Below are positions 50,426 to 64,000 of a stretch of DNA of 64,000 nucleotides, one piece after another. The DNA comes from Siphonodentalium dalli (lineage: Eukaryota > Mollusca > Scaphopoda > Gadilida > Siphonodentaliidae). The stretch is taken from the NCBI GenBank assembly GCA_032622095.1, contig CP136066.1:232688961-232752960 (forward strand). Direction: 5' to 3'. A program made the position numbers and the translations under genes. Within the stretch, counting starts at the first letter, position 1; the number at the start of each line of letters is the position of its first letter. The notes under the pieces were generated by a model. The model was not told where the DNA came from. It saw nothing but the letters and a program-made list of their open reading frames with translations, and searched no databases.

Positions 50426-53400
50426 ATAATCAGCAGAAAATGTCCGCACTCATATATTTGGTACATGCGAACAGCATACGGGCGTCGCGATTCGCACATA
50501 TCTCAAGTATTTCCATTATATTTTATTTGTTTCGGTTTATAGCTATCGTTTGAAACAAACATTGCCTTATTGTTGGCGAATAAGCAAATAATTATGGCGT
50601 TCCGAAAATAGCTTCGACTCTGGAAAATTTGGAAATTCGGCTGTGCATTTACGAGTATAATCTGCAGAAAATGACCGTAACCAGATATTTGGTACAAGCG
50701 AAGGAATACGGGCGTCGCGATTCGCACATATCTCAAGTATTTCCATGATATTTTCTTTGTTTCGGTTTATAGGAATCGTTTGAAACAAACATTGCCTTAT
50801 TGTTGGCGAATAAGCAAATAATTATGGCATTCCGAAAAGAGCTCCGACTCTGGAAAATTTGGAAAATCGGCGGTGCATTTACGAGTATAATCTGCAGAAA
50901 ATGTCCGTACCCATATATTTGGTACACGCGAAGGCATACGGGTGCCGCGATTCGCACATATCTGAAGTGTTTCATTATGTTTTCTTTGTATCGGTTTATA
51001 GCAATCGTTTGAAACAAACATTGCCTTATTGTTGGCGAATAAGCAAATAATTATGGCGTTCCGAAAATAGCTTCGACTCTGGAAAATTTGGAAATTCGGC
51101 TATGCATTTACGAGTATAATCTGCAGAAAATGACCGTAACCAGATATTTGGTACATGCGAACAGCATACGGGCATCGCGATTCGCACATATCTCAAGTAT
51201 TTCCATTATATTTTCATTGTTTCGGTTTATAGCTATCGTTTGAAACAAACATTGCCTTATTATTGGCGAATAAGCAAATAATTATGGCGTTCCGAAAAGA
51301 GCTCCGACTCTGGAAAATTAGGAAAATCGGCTGTGCATTTACGAGTATAATCTGCAGAAAATATCCGTACCCAGATATTTGGTACATGCGAAGGCATACG
51401 GGTGCTGCGATTCTCACATATCTCAAGTATTTCAATTAAATTTTCTTTGTATCGGGTTATAGCAATCGTTTGAAACAAACATTGCCTTATTGTTGGCGAA
51501 TAAGCAAATACTTATGGCGTTCCGAAAAGAGCTCCGACTCTGGAAAATTTGGTAATACGGCTCTGCATTTACGAGTATAATCTGCAGAAATTGACCGTAA
51601 CCAGATATTTGGTACACGCGAAGGCATACGGGTGCCGCGATTCGCAGATATCTCAAGTTTTTCCATTATATTTTCTTTGTTTCGGTTTATGGCAATCGTT
51701 TGAAACAAACATTGCCTTATTATTGGCGAATAAGCAAATAATTATGGCGTTCCGAAAAGAGCTCCGACTCTGGAAAATTTGGAAATTCGGCTATGCATTT
51801 ACGAGTATAATCTGCAGAAAATATCCGTACCCAGATATTTGGTACATGCGAAGGCATACGGGTGCTGCGATTCTCACATATCTCAAGTATTTCAATTAAA
51901 TTTTCTTTGTATCGGGTTATAGCAATCGTTTGAAACAAACATTGCCTTATTGTTGGCGAATAAGCAAATACTTATGGCGTTCCGAAAAGAGCTCCGACTC
52001 TGGAAAATTTGGTAATACGGCTCTGCATTTACGAGTATAATCTGCAGAAATTGACCGTAACCAGATATTTGGTACACGCGAAGGCATACGGGTGCCGCGA
52101 TTCGCACATATCTCAAGTTTTTCCATTATATTTTCTTTGTTTCGGTTTATGGCAATCGTTTGAAACAAACATTGCCTTATTATTGGCGAATAAGCAAATA
52201 ATTATGGCGTTCCGAAAAGAGCTTCGACTCTGGAAAATTTGGAAATTCGGCTGAGCATTTACGAGTATAATCTGCAGAAAATGTCCGTACCCAGATATTT
52301 GGTACATGCGAAGGCATACGGGCGTCGCGATTCGCACATATCTCAAGTATTTCCATGATATTTTCTTTGCTTCGGTTTATAGCAATCGTTTGAAACAAAC
52401 ATTGCCTTATTGTTGGCGAATAAGCAAATAATTATGGTATTCCGAAAAGAGCTCCGACTCTGGAAAATTTGGAAAATCCGCTGTGCATTTACGAGTATAA
52501 TCTGCAGAAAATGTCCGTACCCATATATTTGGTACACGCGAAGGCATACGGGTGCCTCGATTCGCACATATCTCAAGTGTTTCCATTATGTTTTCTTTGT
52601 ATCGGTTTATAGCAATCGTTTGAAACAAACATTGCCTTATTGTTGGCGAATAAGCAAATAATTATGGCGTTCCGAAAATAGCTTCGACTCTGGAAAAGTT
52701 GGAAATTCGGCTGTGCATTTACGAGTATAATCTGCAGAAATTGACCGTAACCAGATATTTGGTACACGCGAAGGCATACGGGTGCCGCGATTCGCAGATA
52801 TCTCAAGTTTTTCCATTATATTTTCTTTGTTTCGGTTTATGGCAATCGTTTGAAACAAATATTGCCTTATTATTGGCGAATAAGCAAATAATTATGGCGT
52901 TCCGAAAAGAGCTCCGACTCTGGAAAATTTGGAAATTCGGCAGTGCATTTACGAGTATAATCTGCAGAAAATGTCCGTACCCAGATATTTGGTCCATGCG
53001 AAGGCATACGGGCGTCGCGATTCGCACATATCTCAAGTATTTCCATGATATTTTCTTTTTTTCGGTTTATAGGAATCGTTCAAAACAAACATTGCCTTAT
53101 TGTTGGCGAATAAGCCAATAGCTATGGTATTCCGAAAAGAGCTCCGACTCTAGAAAATTTGGAAAATCGGCTGTGCATTTACGAGTATAATCAGCAGAAA
53201 ATGTCCGCACTCATATATTTGGTACATGCGAACAGCATACGGGCGTCGCGATTCGCACATATCTCAAGTATTTCCATTATATTTTCTTTGTTTCGGTTTA
53301 TAGCTATCGTTTGAAACAAACATTGCCTTATTGTTGGCGAATAAGCAAATAATTATGGCGTTCCGAAAAGAGCTCCGACTCTGGAAAATTAGGAAAATCG

Positions 53401-56400
53401 GCTGTGCATTTACGAGTATAATCTGCAGAAAATATCCGTACCCAGATATTTGGTACATGCGAAGGCATACGGGTGCTGCGATTCTCACATATCTCAAGTA
53501 TTTCAATTAAATTTTCTTTGTATCGGGTTATAGCAATCGTTTGAAACAAACATTGCCTTATTGTTGGCGAATAAGCAAATACTTATGGCGTTCCGAAAAG
53601 AGCTCCGACTCTGGAAAATTTGGTAATACGGCTCTGCATTTACGAGTATAATCTGCAGAAATTGACCGTAACCAGATATTTGGTACACGCGAAGGCATAC
53701 GGGTGCCGCGATTCGCAGATATCTCAAGTTTTTCCATTATATTTTCTTTGTTTCGGTTTATGGCAATCGTTTGAAACAAACATTGCCTTATTATTGGCGA
53801 ATAAGCAAATAATTATGGCGTTCCGAAAAGAGCTCCGACTCTGGAAAATTTGGAAATTCGGCTATGCATTTACGAGTATAATCTGCAGAAAATATCCGTA
53901 CCCAGATATTTGGTACATGCGAAGGCATACGGGTGCTGCGATTCTCACATATCTCAAGTATTTCAATTAAATTTTCTTTGTATCGGGTTATAGCAATCGT
54001 TTGAAACAAACATTGCCTTATTGTTGGCGAATAAGCAAATACTTATGGCGTTCCGAAAAGAGCTCCGACTCTGGAAAATTTGGTAATACGGCTCTGCATT
54101 TACGAGTATAATCTGCAGAAATTGACCGTAACCAGATATTTGGTACACGCGAAGGCATACGGGTGCCGCGATTCGCACATATCTCAAGTTTTTCCATTAT
54201 ATTTTCTTTGTTTCGGTTTATGGCAATCGTTTGAAACAAACATTGCCTTATTATTGGCGAATAAGCAAATAATTATGGCGTTCCGAAAAGAGCTTCGACT
54301 CTGGAAAATTTGGAAATTCGGCTGAGCATTTACGAGTATAATCTGCAGAAAATGTCCGTACCCAGATATTTGGTACATGCGAAGGCATACGGGCGTCGCG
54401 ATTCGCACATATCTCAAGTATTTCCATGATATTTTCTTTGCTTCGGTTTATAGCAATCGTTTGAAACAAACATTGCCTTATTGTTGGCGAATAAGCAAAT
54501 AATTATGGTATTCCGAAAAGAGCTCCGACTCTGGAAAATTTGGAAAATCCGCTGTGCATTTACGAGTATAATCTGCAGAAAATGTCCGTACCCATATATT
54601 TGGTACACGCGAAGGCATACGGGTGCCTCGATTCGCACATATCTCAAGTGTTTCCATTATGTTTTCTTTGTATCGGTTTATAACAATCGTTTGAAACAAA
54701 CATTGCCTTATTGTTGGCGAATAAGCAAATAATTATGGCGTTCCGAAAATAGCTTCGACTCTGGAAAAGTTGGAAATTCGGCTGTGCATTTACGAGTATA
54801 ATCTGCAGAAATTGACCGTAACCAGATATTTGGTACACGCGAAGGCATACGGGTGCCGCGATTCGCAGATATCTCAAGTTTTTCCATTAAATTTTCTTTG
54901 TTTCGGTTTATGGCAATCGTTTGAAACAAATATTGCCTTATTATTGGCGAATAAGCAAATAATTATGGCGTTCCGAAAAGAGCTCCGACTCTGGAAAATT
55001 TGGAAATTCGGCAGTGCATTTACGAGTATAATCTGCAGAAAATGTCCGTACCCAGATATTTGGTCCATGCGAAGGCATACGGGCGTCGCGATTCGCACAT
55101 ATCTCAAGTATTTCCATGATATTTTCTTTTTTTCGGTTTATAGGAATCGTTCAAAACAAACATTGCCTTATTGTTGGCGAATAAGCCAATAGCTATGGTA
55201 TTCCGAAAAGAGCTCCGACTCTAGAAAATTTGGAAAATCGGCTGTGCATTTACGAGTATAATCAGCAGAAAATGTCCGCACTCATATATTTGGTACATGC
55301 GAACAGCATACGGGCGTCGCGATTCGCACATATCTCAAGTATTTCCATTATATTTTCTTTGTTTCGGTTTATAGCTATCGTTTGAAACAAACATTGCCTT
55401 ATTGTTGGCGAATAAGCAAATAATTATGGCGTTCCGAAAATAGCTTCGACTCTGGAAAATTTGGAAATTCGGCTGTGCATTTACGAGTATAATCTGCAGA
55501 AAATGACCGTAACCAGATATTTGGTACAAGCGAAGGAATACGGGCGTCGCGATTCGCACATATCTCAAGTATTTCCATGATATTTTCTTTGTTTCGGTTT
55601 ATAGGAATCGTTTGAAACAAACATTGCCTTATTGTTGGCGAATAAGCAAATAATTATGGCATTCCGAAAAGAGCTCCGACTCTGGAAAATTTGGAAAATC
55701 GGCGGTGCATTTACGAGTATAATCTGCAGAAAATGTCCGTACCCATATATTTGGTACACGCGAAGGCATACGGGTGCCGCGATTCGCACATATCTGAAGT
55801 GTTTCCATTATGTTTTCTTTGTATCGGTTATAGCAATCGTTTGAAACAAACATTGCCTTATTGTTGGCGAATAAGCAAATAATTATGGCGTTCCGAAAAT
55901 AGCTTCGACTCTGGAAAATTTGGAAATTCGGCTATGCATTTACGAGTATAATCTGCAGAAAATGACCGTAACCAGATATTTGGTACATGCGAACAGCATA
56001 CGGGCATCGCGATTCGCACATATCTCAAGTATTTCCATTATATTTTCATTGTTTCGGTTTATAGCTATCGTTTGAAACAAACATTGCCTTATTATTGGCG
56101 AATAAGCAAATAATTATGGCGTTCCGAAAAGAGCTCCGACTCTGGAAAATTAGGAAAATCGGCTGTGCATTTACGAGTATAATCTGCAGAAAATATCCGT
56201 ACCCAGATATTTGGTACATGCGAAGGCATACGGGTGCTGCGATTCTCACATATCTCAAGTATTTCAATTAAATTTTCTTTGTATCGGGTTATAGCAATCG
56301 TTTGAAACAAACATTGCCTTATTGTTGGCGAATAAGCAAATACTTATGGCGTTCCGAAAAGAGCTCCGACTCTGGAAAATTTGGTAATACGGCTCTGCAT

Positions 56401-59400
56401 TTACGAGTATAATCTGCAGAAATTGACCGTAACCAGATATTTGGTACACGCGAAGGCATACGGGTGCCGCGATTCGCACATATCTCAAGTTTTTCCATTA
56501 TATTTTCTTTGTTTCGGTTTATGGCAATCGTTTGAAACAAACATTGCCTTATTATTGGCGAATAAGCAAATAATTATGGCGTTCCGAAAAGAGCTCCGAC
56601 TCTGGAAAATTTGGAAATTCGGCTGAGCATTTACGAGTATAATCTGCAGAAAATGTCCGTACCCAGATATTTGGTACATGCGAAGGCATACGGGCGTCGC
56701 GATTCGCACATATCTCAAGTATTTCCATGATATTTTCTTTGTTTCGGTTTATAGCAATCGTTTGAAACAAACATTGCCTTATTGTTGGCGAATAAGCAAA
56801 TAATTATGGTATTCCGAAAAGAGCTCCGACTCTGGAAAATTTGGAAAATCCGCTGTGCATTTACGAGTATAATCTGCAGAAAATGTCCGTACCCATATAT
56901 TTGGTACACGCGAAGGCATACGGGTGCCGCGATTCGCACATATCTCAAGTGTTTCCATTATGTTTTCTTTGTATCGGTTTATAGCAATCGTTTGAAACAA
57001 ACATTGCCTTATTGTTGGCGAATAAGCAAATAATTATGGCGTTCCGAAAATAGCTTCGACTCTGGAAAAGTTGGAAATTCGGCTGTGCATTTACGAGTAT
57101 AATCTGCAGAAATTGACCGTAACCAGATATTTGGTACACGCGAAGGCATACGGGTGCCGCGATTCGCAGATATCTCAAGTTTTTCCATTATATTTTCTTT
57201 GTTTCGGTTTATGGCAATCGTTTGAAACAAATATTGCCTTATTATTGGCGAATAAGCAAATAATTATGGCGTTCCGAAAAGAGCTCCGACTCTGGAAAAT
57301 TTGGAAATTCGGCAGTGCATTTACGAGTATAATCTGCAGAAAATGTCCGTACCCAGATATTTGGTACAAGCGAAGGCATACGGGCGTCGCGATTCGCACA
57401 TATCTCAAGTATTTCCATGATATTTTCTTTGTTTCGGTTTATAGGAATCGTTTGAAACAAACATTGCCTTATTGTTGGCGAATAAGCAAATAATTATGGC
57501 ATTCCGAAAAGAGCTCCGACTCTGGAAAATTTGGAAAATCGGCGGTGCATTTACGAGTATAATCTGCAGAAAATGTCCGTACCCATATATTTGGTACACG
57601 CGAAGGCATACGGGTGCCGCGATTCGCACATATCTGAAGTGTTTCCATTATGTTTTCTTTGTATCGGTTATAGCAATCGTTTGAAACAAACATTGCCTTA
57701 TTGTTGGCGAATAAGCAAATAATTATGGCGTTCCGAAAATAGCTTCGACTCTGGAAAATTTGGAAATTCGGCTATGCATTTACGAGTATAATCTGCAGAA
57801 AATGACCGTAACCAGATATTTGGTACATGCGAACAGCATACGGGCATCGCGATTCGCACATATCTCAAGTATTTCCATTATATTTTCATTGTTTCGGTTT
57901 ATAGCTATCGTTTGAAACAAACATTGCCTTATTATTGGCGAATAAGCAAATAATTATGGCGTTCCGAAAAGAGCTCCGACTCTGGAAAATTAGGAAAATC
58001 GGCTGTGCATTTACGAGTATAATCTGCAGAAAATATCCGTACCCAGATATTTGGTACATGCGAAGGCATACGGGTGCTGCGATTCTCACATATCTCAAGT
58101 ATTTCAATTAAATTTTCTTTGTATCGGGTTATAGCAATCGTTTGAAACAAACATTGCCTTATTGTTGGCGAATAAGCAAATACTTATGGCGTTCCGAAAA
58201 GAGCTCCGACTCTGGAAAATTTGGTAATACGGCTCTGCATTTACGAGTATAATCTGCAGAAATTGACCGTAACCAGATATTTGGTACACGCGAAGGCATA
58301 CGGGTGCCGCGATTCGCACATATCTCAAGTTTTTCCATTATATTTTCTTTGTTTCGGTTTATGGCAATCGTTTGAAACAAACATTGCCTTATTATTGGCG
58401 AATAAGCAAATAATTATGGCGTTCCGAAAAGAGCTCCGACTCTGGAAAATTTGGAAATTCGGCTGAGCATTTACGAGTATAATCTGCAGAAAATGTCCGT
58501 ACCCAGATATTTGGTACATGCGAAGGCATACGGGCGTCGCGATTCGCACATATCTCAAGTATTTCCATGATATTTTCTTTGTTTCGGTTTATAGCAATCG
58601 TTTGAAACAAACATTGCCTTATTGTTGGCGAATAAGCAAATAATTATGGTATTCCGAAAAGAGCTCCGACTCTGGAAAATTTGGAAAATCCGCTGTGCAT
58701 TTACGAGTATAATCTGCAGAAAATGTCCGTACCCATATATTTGGTACACGCGAAGGCATACGGGTGCCGCGATTCGCACATATCTCAAGTGTTTCCATTA
58801 TGTTTTCTTTGTATCGGTTTATAGCAATCGTTTGAAACAAACATTGCCTTATTGTTGGCGAATAAGCAAATAATTATGGCGTTCCGAAAATAGCTTCGAC
58901 TCTGGAAAAGTTGGAAATTCGGCTGTGCATTTACGAGTATAATCTGCAGAAATTGACCGTAACCAGATATTTGGTACACGCGAAGGCATACGGGTGCCGC
59001 GATTCGCAGATATCTCAAGTTTTTCCATTATATTTTCTTTGTTTCGGTTTATGGCAATCGTTTGAAACAAATATTGCCTTATTATTGGCGAATAAGCAAA
59101 TAATTATGGCGTTCCGAAAAGAGCTCCGACTCTGGAAAATTTGGAAATTCGGCAGTGCATTTACGAGTATAATCTGCAGAAAATGTCCGTACCCAGATAT
59201 TTGGTCCATGCGAAGGCATACGGGCGTCGCGATTCGCACATATCTCAAGTATTTCCATGATATTTTCTTTTTTTCGGTTTATAGGAATCGTTCAAAACAA
59301 ACATTGCCTTATTGTTGGCGAATAAGCCAATAGCTATGGTATTCCGAAAAGAGCTCCGACTCTAGAAAATTTGGAAAATCGGCTGTGCATTTACGAGTAT

Positions 59401-59532
59401 AATCAGCAGAAAATGTCCGCACTCATATATTTGGTACATGCGAACAGCATACGGGCGTCGCGATTCGCACATATCTCAAGTATTTCCATTATATTTTCTT
59501 TGTTTCGGTTTATAGCTATCGTTTGAAACAAA
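50425..59532 (-). repeat. 230-bp satellite array, minus orientation, right of the insertion
   Basis: It resumes in the middle of the monomer interrupted at 37546. Its first 2.8 kb copy 27413-30.2 kb (offset 23,012), sharing rare variants. From 53.5 to 57.5 kb it copies 31.2-35.2 kb (offset 22,322), including aattaaattttc and ataacaatcg variants. The change in offset, 690 bp, is exactly three monomers lost at about 53.26 kb. It ends at the third orientation switch. Confidence 0.96.
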
Positions 59533-59537
59533 GCTCT
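59521..59537. other. array orientation switch 3, mirror of switch 1
   Basis: gtttgaaaca-aagctct is the exact reverse complement of 1521-1537. Flanks match on both sides well beyond the junction (59532-59760 with 1298-1526; 59300-59532 with 1526-1758). The identical breakpoint in inverted form shows one switch event later copied into the other arm of the palindrome. Confidence 0.92.
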
Positions 59538-62500
59538 TTTCGGAATACCATAGCTATTGGCTTATTCGCCAACAATAAGGCAATGTTTGTTTTGAACGAT
59601 TCCTATAAACCGAAAAAAAGAAAATATCATGGAAATACTTGAGATATGTGCGAATCGCGACGCCCGTATGCCTTCGCATGGACCAAATATCTGGGTACGG
59701 ACATTTTCTGCTGATTATACTCGTAAATGCACTGCCGAATTTCCAAATTTTCCAGAGTCGGAGCTCTTTTCGGAACGCCATAATTATTTGCTTATTCGCC
59801 AATAATAAGGCAATATTTGTTTCAAACGATTGCCATAAACCGAAACAAAGAAAATATAATGGAAAAACTTGAGATATCTGCGAATCGCGGCACCCGTATG
59901 CCTTCGCGTGTACCAAATATCTGGTTACGGTCAATTTCTGCAGATTATACTCGTAAATGCACAGCCGAATTTCCAACTTTTCCAGAGTCGAAGCTATTTT
60001 CGGAACGCCATAATTATTTGCTTATTCGCCAACAATAAGGCAATGTTTGTTTCAAACGATTGCTATAAACCGATACAAAGAAAACATAATGGAAACACTT
60101 GAGATATGTGCGAATCGAGGCACCCGTATGCCTTCGCGTGTACCAAATATATGGGTACGGACATTTTCTGCAGATTATACTCGTAAATGCACAGCGGATT
60201 TTCCAAATTTTCCAGAGTCGGAGCTCTTTTCGGAATACCATAATTATTTGCTTATTCGCCAACAATAAGGCAATGTTTGTTTCAAACGATTGCTATAAAC
60301 CGAAACAAAGAAAATATCATGGAAATACTTGAGATATGTGCGAATCGCGACGCCCGTATGCCTTCGCATGTACCAAATATCTGGGTACGGACATTTTCTG
60401 CAGATTATACTCGTAAATGCTCAGCCGAATTTCCAAATTTTCCAGAGTCGAAGCTCTTTTCGGAACGCCATAAGTATTTGCTTATTCGCCAACAATAAGG
60501 CAATGTTTGTTTCAAACGATTGCTATAACCCGATACAAAGAAAATTTAATTGAAATACTTGAGATATGTGAGAATCGCAGCACCCGTATGCCTTCGCATG
60601 TACCAAATATCTGGGTACGGATATTTTCTGCAGATTATACTCGTAAATGCATAGCCGAATTTCCAAATTTTCCAGAGTCGGAGCTCTTTTCGGAACGCCA
60701 TAATTATTTGCTTATTCGCCAATAATAAGGCAATGTTTGTTTCAAACGATTGCCATAAACCGAAACAAAGAAAATATAATGGAAAAACTTGAGATATCTG
60801 CGAATCGCGGCACCCGTATGCCTTCGCGTGTACCAAATATCTGGTTACGGTCAATTTCTGCAGATTATACTCGTAAATGCAGAGCCGTATTACCAAATTT
60901 TCCAGAGTCGGAGCTCTTTTCGGAACGCCATAAGTATTTGCTTATTCGCCAACAATAAGGCAATGTTTGTTTCAAACGATTGCTATAACCCGATACAAAG
61001 AAAATTTAATTGAAATACTTGAGATATGTGAGAATCGCAGCACCCGTATGCCTTCGCATGTACCAAATATCTGGGTACGGATATTTTCTGCAGATTATAC
61101 TCGTAAATGCACAGCCGATTTTCCTAATTTTCCAGAGTCGGAGCTCTTTTCGGAACGCCATAATTATTTGCTTATTCGCCAATAATAAGGCAATGTTTGT
61201 TTCAAACGATAGCTATAAACCGAAACAATGAAAATATAATGGAAATACTTGAGATATGTGCGAATCGCGATGCCCGTATGCTGTTCGCATGTACCAAATA
61301 TCTGGATACGGTCATTTTCTGCAGATTATACTCGTAAATGCATAGCCGAATTTCCAAATTTTCCAGAGTCGAAGCTATTTTCGGAACGCCATAATTATTT
61401 GCTTATTCGCCAACAATAAGGCAATGTTTGTTTCAAACGATTGCTATAAACCGATACAAAGAAAACATAATGGAAACACTTCAGATATGTGCGAATCGCG
61501 GCACCCGTATGCCTTCGCGTGTACCAAATATATGGGTACGGACATTTTCTGCAGATTATACTCGTAAGTGCACCGCCGATTTTCCAAATTTTCCAAGGTC
61601 GGAGCTCTTTTCGGAATGCCATAATTATTTGCTTATTCGCCAACAATAAGGCAATGTTTGTTTCAAACGATTCCTATAAACCGAAACAAAGAAAATATCA
61701 TGGAAATACTTGAGATATGTGCGAATCGCGACGCCCGCATTCCTTCGCTTGTACCAAATATCTGGTTACGGTCATTTTCTGCAGATTATACTCGTAAATG
61801 CACAGCCGAATTTCCAAATTTTCCAGAGTCGAAGCTATTTTCGGAACGCCATAATTATTTGCTTATTCGCCAACAATAAGGCAATGTTTGTTTCAAACGA
61901 TAGCTATAAACCGAAACAAATAAAATATAATGGAAATACTTGAGATATGTGCGAATCGCGACGCCCGTATGCTGTTCGCATGTACCAAATATATGAGTGC
62001 GGACATTTTCTGCTGATTATACTCGTAAATGCACAGCCGATTTTCCAAATTTTCTAGAGTCGGAGCTCTTTTCGGAATACCATAGCTATTGGCTTATTCG
62101 CCAACAATAAGGCAATGTTTGTTTTGAACGATTCCTATAAACCGAAAAAAAGAAAATATCATGGAAATACTTGAGATATGTGCGAATCGCGACGCCCGTA
62201 TGCCTTCGCATGGACCAAATATCTGGGTACGGACATTTTCTGCAGATTATACTCGTAAATGCACAGCCGAATTTCCAAATTTTCCAGAGTCGGAGCTCTT
62301 TTCGGAACGCCATAATTATTTGCTTATTCGCCAATAATAAGGCAATATTTGTTTCAAACGATTGCCATAAACCGAAACAAAGAAAATATAATGGAAAAAC
62401 TTGAGATATCTGCGAATCGCGGCACCCGTATGCCTTCGCGTGTACCAAATATCTGGTTACGGTCAATTTCTGCAGATTATACTCGTAAATGCACAGCCGA

Positions 62501-64000
62501 ATTTCCAACTTTTCCAGAGTCGAAGCTATTTTCGGAACGCCATAATTATTTGCTTATTCGCCAACAATAAGGCAATGTTTGTTTCAAACGATTGCTATAA
62601 ACCGATACAAAGAAAACATAATGGAAACACTTGAGATATGTGCGAATCGCGGCACCCGTATGCCTTCGCGTGTACCAAATATATGGGTACGGACATTTTC
62701 TGCAGATTATACTCGTAAATGCACAGCCGATTTTCCAAATTTTCCAGAGTCGGAGCTCTTTTCGGAATACCATAATTATTTGCTTATTCGCCAACAATAA
62801 GGCAATGTTTGTTTCAAACGATTGCTATAAACCGAAACAAAGAAAATATCATGGAAATACTTGAGATATGTGCGAATCGCGACGCCCGTATGCCTTCGCA
62901 TGTACCAAATATCTGGGTACGGACATTTTCTGCAGATTATACTCGTAAATGCTCAGCCGAATTTCCAAATTTTCCAGAGTCGGAGCTCTTTTCGGAACGC
63001 CATAATTATTTGCTTATTCGCCAATAATAAGGCAATGTTTGTTTCAAACGATTGCCATAAACCGAAACAAAGAAAATATAATGGAAAAACTTGAGATATG
63101 TGCGAATCGCGGCACCCGTATGCCTTCGCGTGTACCAAATATCTGGTTACGGTCAATTTCTGCAGATTATACTCGTAAATGCAGAGCCGTATTACCAAAT
63201 TTTCCAGAGTCGGAGCTCTTTTCGGAACGCCATAAGTATTTGCTTATTCGCCAACAATAAGGCAATGTTTGTTTCAAACGATTGCTATAACCCGATACAA
63301 AGAAAATTTAATTGAAATACTTGAGATATGTGAGAATCGCAGCACCCGTATGCCTTCGCATGTACCAAATATCTGGGTACGGATATTTTCTGCAGATTAT
63401 ACTCGTAAATGCATAGCCGAATTTCCAAATTTTCCAGAGTCGGAGCTCTTTTCGGAACGCCATAATTATTTGCTTATTCGCCAATAATAAGGCAATGTTT
63501 GTTTCAAACGATTGCCATAAACCGAAACAAAGAAAATATAATGGAAAAACTTGAGATATGTGCGAATCGCGATGCCCGTATGCTGTTCGCATGTACCAAA
63601 TATCTGGTTACGGTCATTTTCTGCAGATTATACTCGTAAATGCATAGCCGAATTTCCAAATTTTCCAGAGTCGAAGCTATTTTCGGAACGCCATAATTAT
63701 TTGCTTATTCGCCAACAATAAGGCAATGTTTGTTTCAAACGATTGCTATAAACCGATACAAAGAAAACATAATGGAAACACTTGAGATATGTGCGAATCG
63801 CGGCACCCGTATGCCTTCGCGTGTACCAAATATATGGGTACGGACATTTTCTGCAGATTATACTCGAAAATGCACCGCCGATTTTCCAAATTTTCCAGAG
63901 TCGGAGCTCTTTTCGGAATGCCATAACTATTTGCTTATTCGCCAACAATAAGGCAATGTTTGTTTCAAACGATTCCTATAAACCGAAACAAAGAAAATAT
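59532..64000 (+). repeat. 230-bp satellite array, plus orientation (right edge)
   Basis: About 19 monomers in plus orientation run off the right edge. 59532-61057 mirror 1-1526. 61.0-64.0 kb resemble 8.9-11.5 and 13.8-16.7 kb in monomer order, with private changes such as caaggtcgg at 61594 and cgcccgcatt at 61732. Confidence 0.97.

Noticed and set aside
50425-59532. Right array as merely an assembler duplicate of 27.4-36.5 kb
   Set aside because: Not fully excluded, but private differences (loss of three monomers at about 53.26 kb, the 9-bp motif number, and single-base changes near 28084 and 28821) argue for real paralogous copies.
1-64000. tRNA, rRNA or telomeric repeats
   Set aside because: No pol III A/B boxes in a tRNA-like fold, no rRNA segments and no TTAGGG arrays were recognised on reading.

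Overview
The window is eukaryotic, repeat-dominated DNA. I found no intact protein-coding gene, rRNA or tRNA. About 51 kb of the 64 kb is one AT-rich satellite with a monomer of about 230 bp. Most of it is organised into higher-order repeats (HORs) of up to 12 distinguishable monomers (2,761 bp). A 12.9 kb non-satellite block sits inside the array. The block is rich in TACATGTA-type palindromes, small fold-back transposons and a SINE-like fragment containing ggtttaacgtcg-type sequence. That texture suggests a marine mollusc, probably a bivalve, but this is from memory and moderate at best.

Layout, taking plus orientation as the monomer reading ggcaatgttt...: 1-1526 array in minus orientation; 1526-19399 plus; 19400-37546 minus; 37547-50424 non-satellite insertion; 50425-59532 minus; 59532-64000 plus. 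There are thus three orientation switches. The first (1526) and third (59532) are exact reverse complements of each other (coordinates sum to 61058). The second (about 19400) is the centre of a giant, HOR-level palindrome that spans nearly the whole window. Left and right arms carry the same monomer order in mirror image, broken only by gain or loss of whole monomers, two tandem duplications and the 12.9 kb insertion. Both kinds of switch have a spacer of about 50 nt between the inverted arms and 1-3 bp of microhomology, which is the signature of fold-back (template-switch) inversion.

Recent turnover is readable at base level. A 4,832 bp tandem duplication (6881-16543) has its crossover confined to a 42 bp interval. 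A 2,754 bp duplication lies at about 19.9-25.4 kb. A roughly 10.1 kb duplication places copies of the 26.1-36.2 kb array on both sides of the insertion.

The 12.9 kb insertion interrupts one monomer at a TA dinucleotide, is flanked by TA on both sides, and keeps the HOR phase. Its uninterrupted 'empty site' is at 27413-27414. A 13-bp perfect inverted repeat lies at or near its two ends. Inside it are a 525 bp hAT-like MITE with 7-bp target-site duplications; a 67 bp SINE-like insertion with 12-bp duplications; a 986-bp tandem duplication whose second copy was hit by a 2.6 kb fold-back transposon (empty site preserved in the first copy); a 110 bp TA-flanked MITE; a GC-richer minisatellite; and a tandem array of hairpins. 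The arms of the fold-back transposon contain decayed C2H2 zinc-finger coding sequence.

The many 60-163 codon open frames in the satellite are by-products of a stop-poor monomer and are not annotated as genes. The biology is structural: satellite homogenisation, palindrome formation and transposon nesting, perhaps in centromeric, pericentromeric or subtelomeric heterochromatin (inference). Assembly error in such repeats cannot be excluded from sequence alone.
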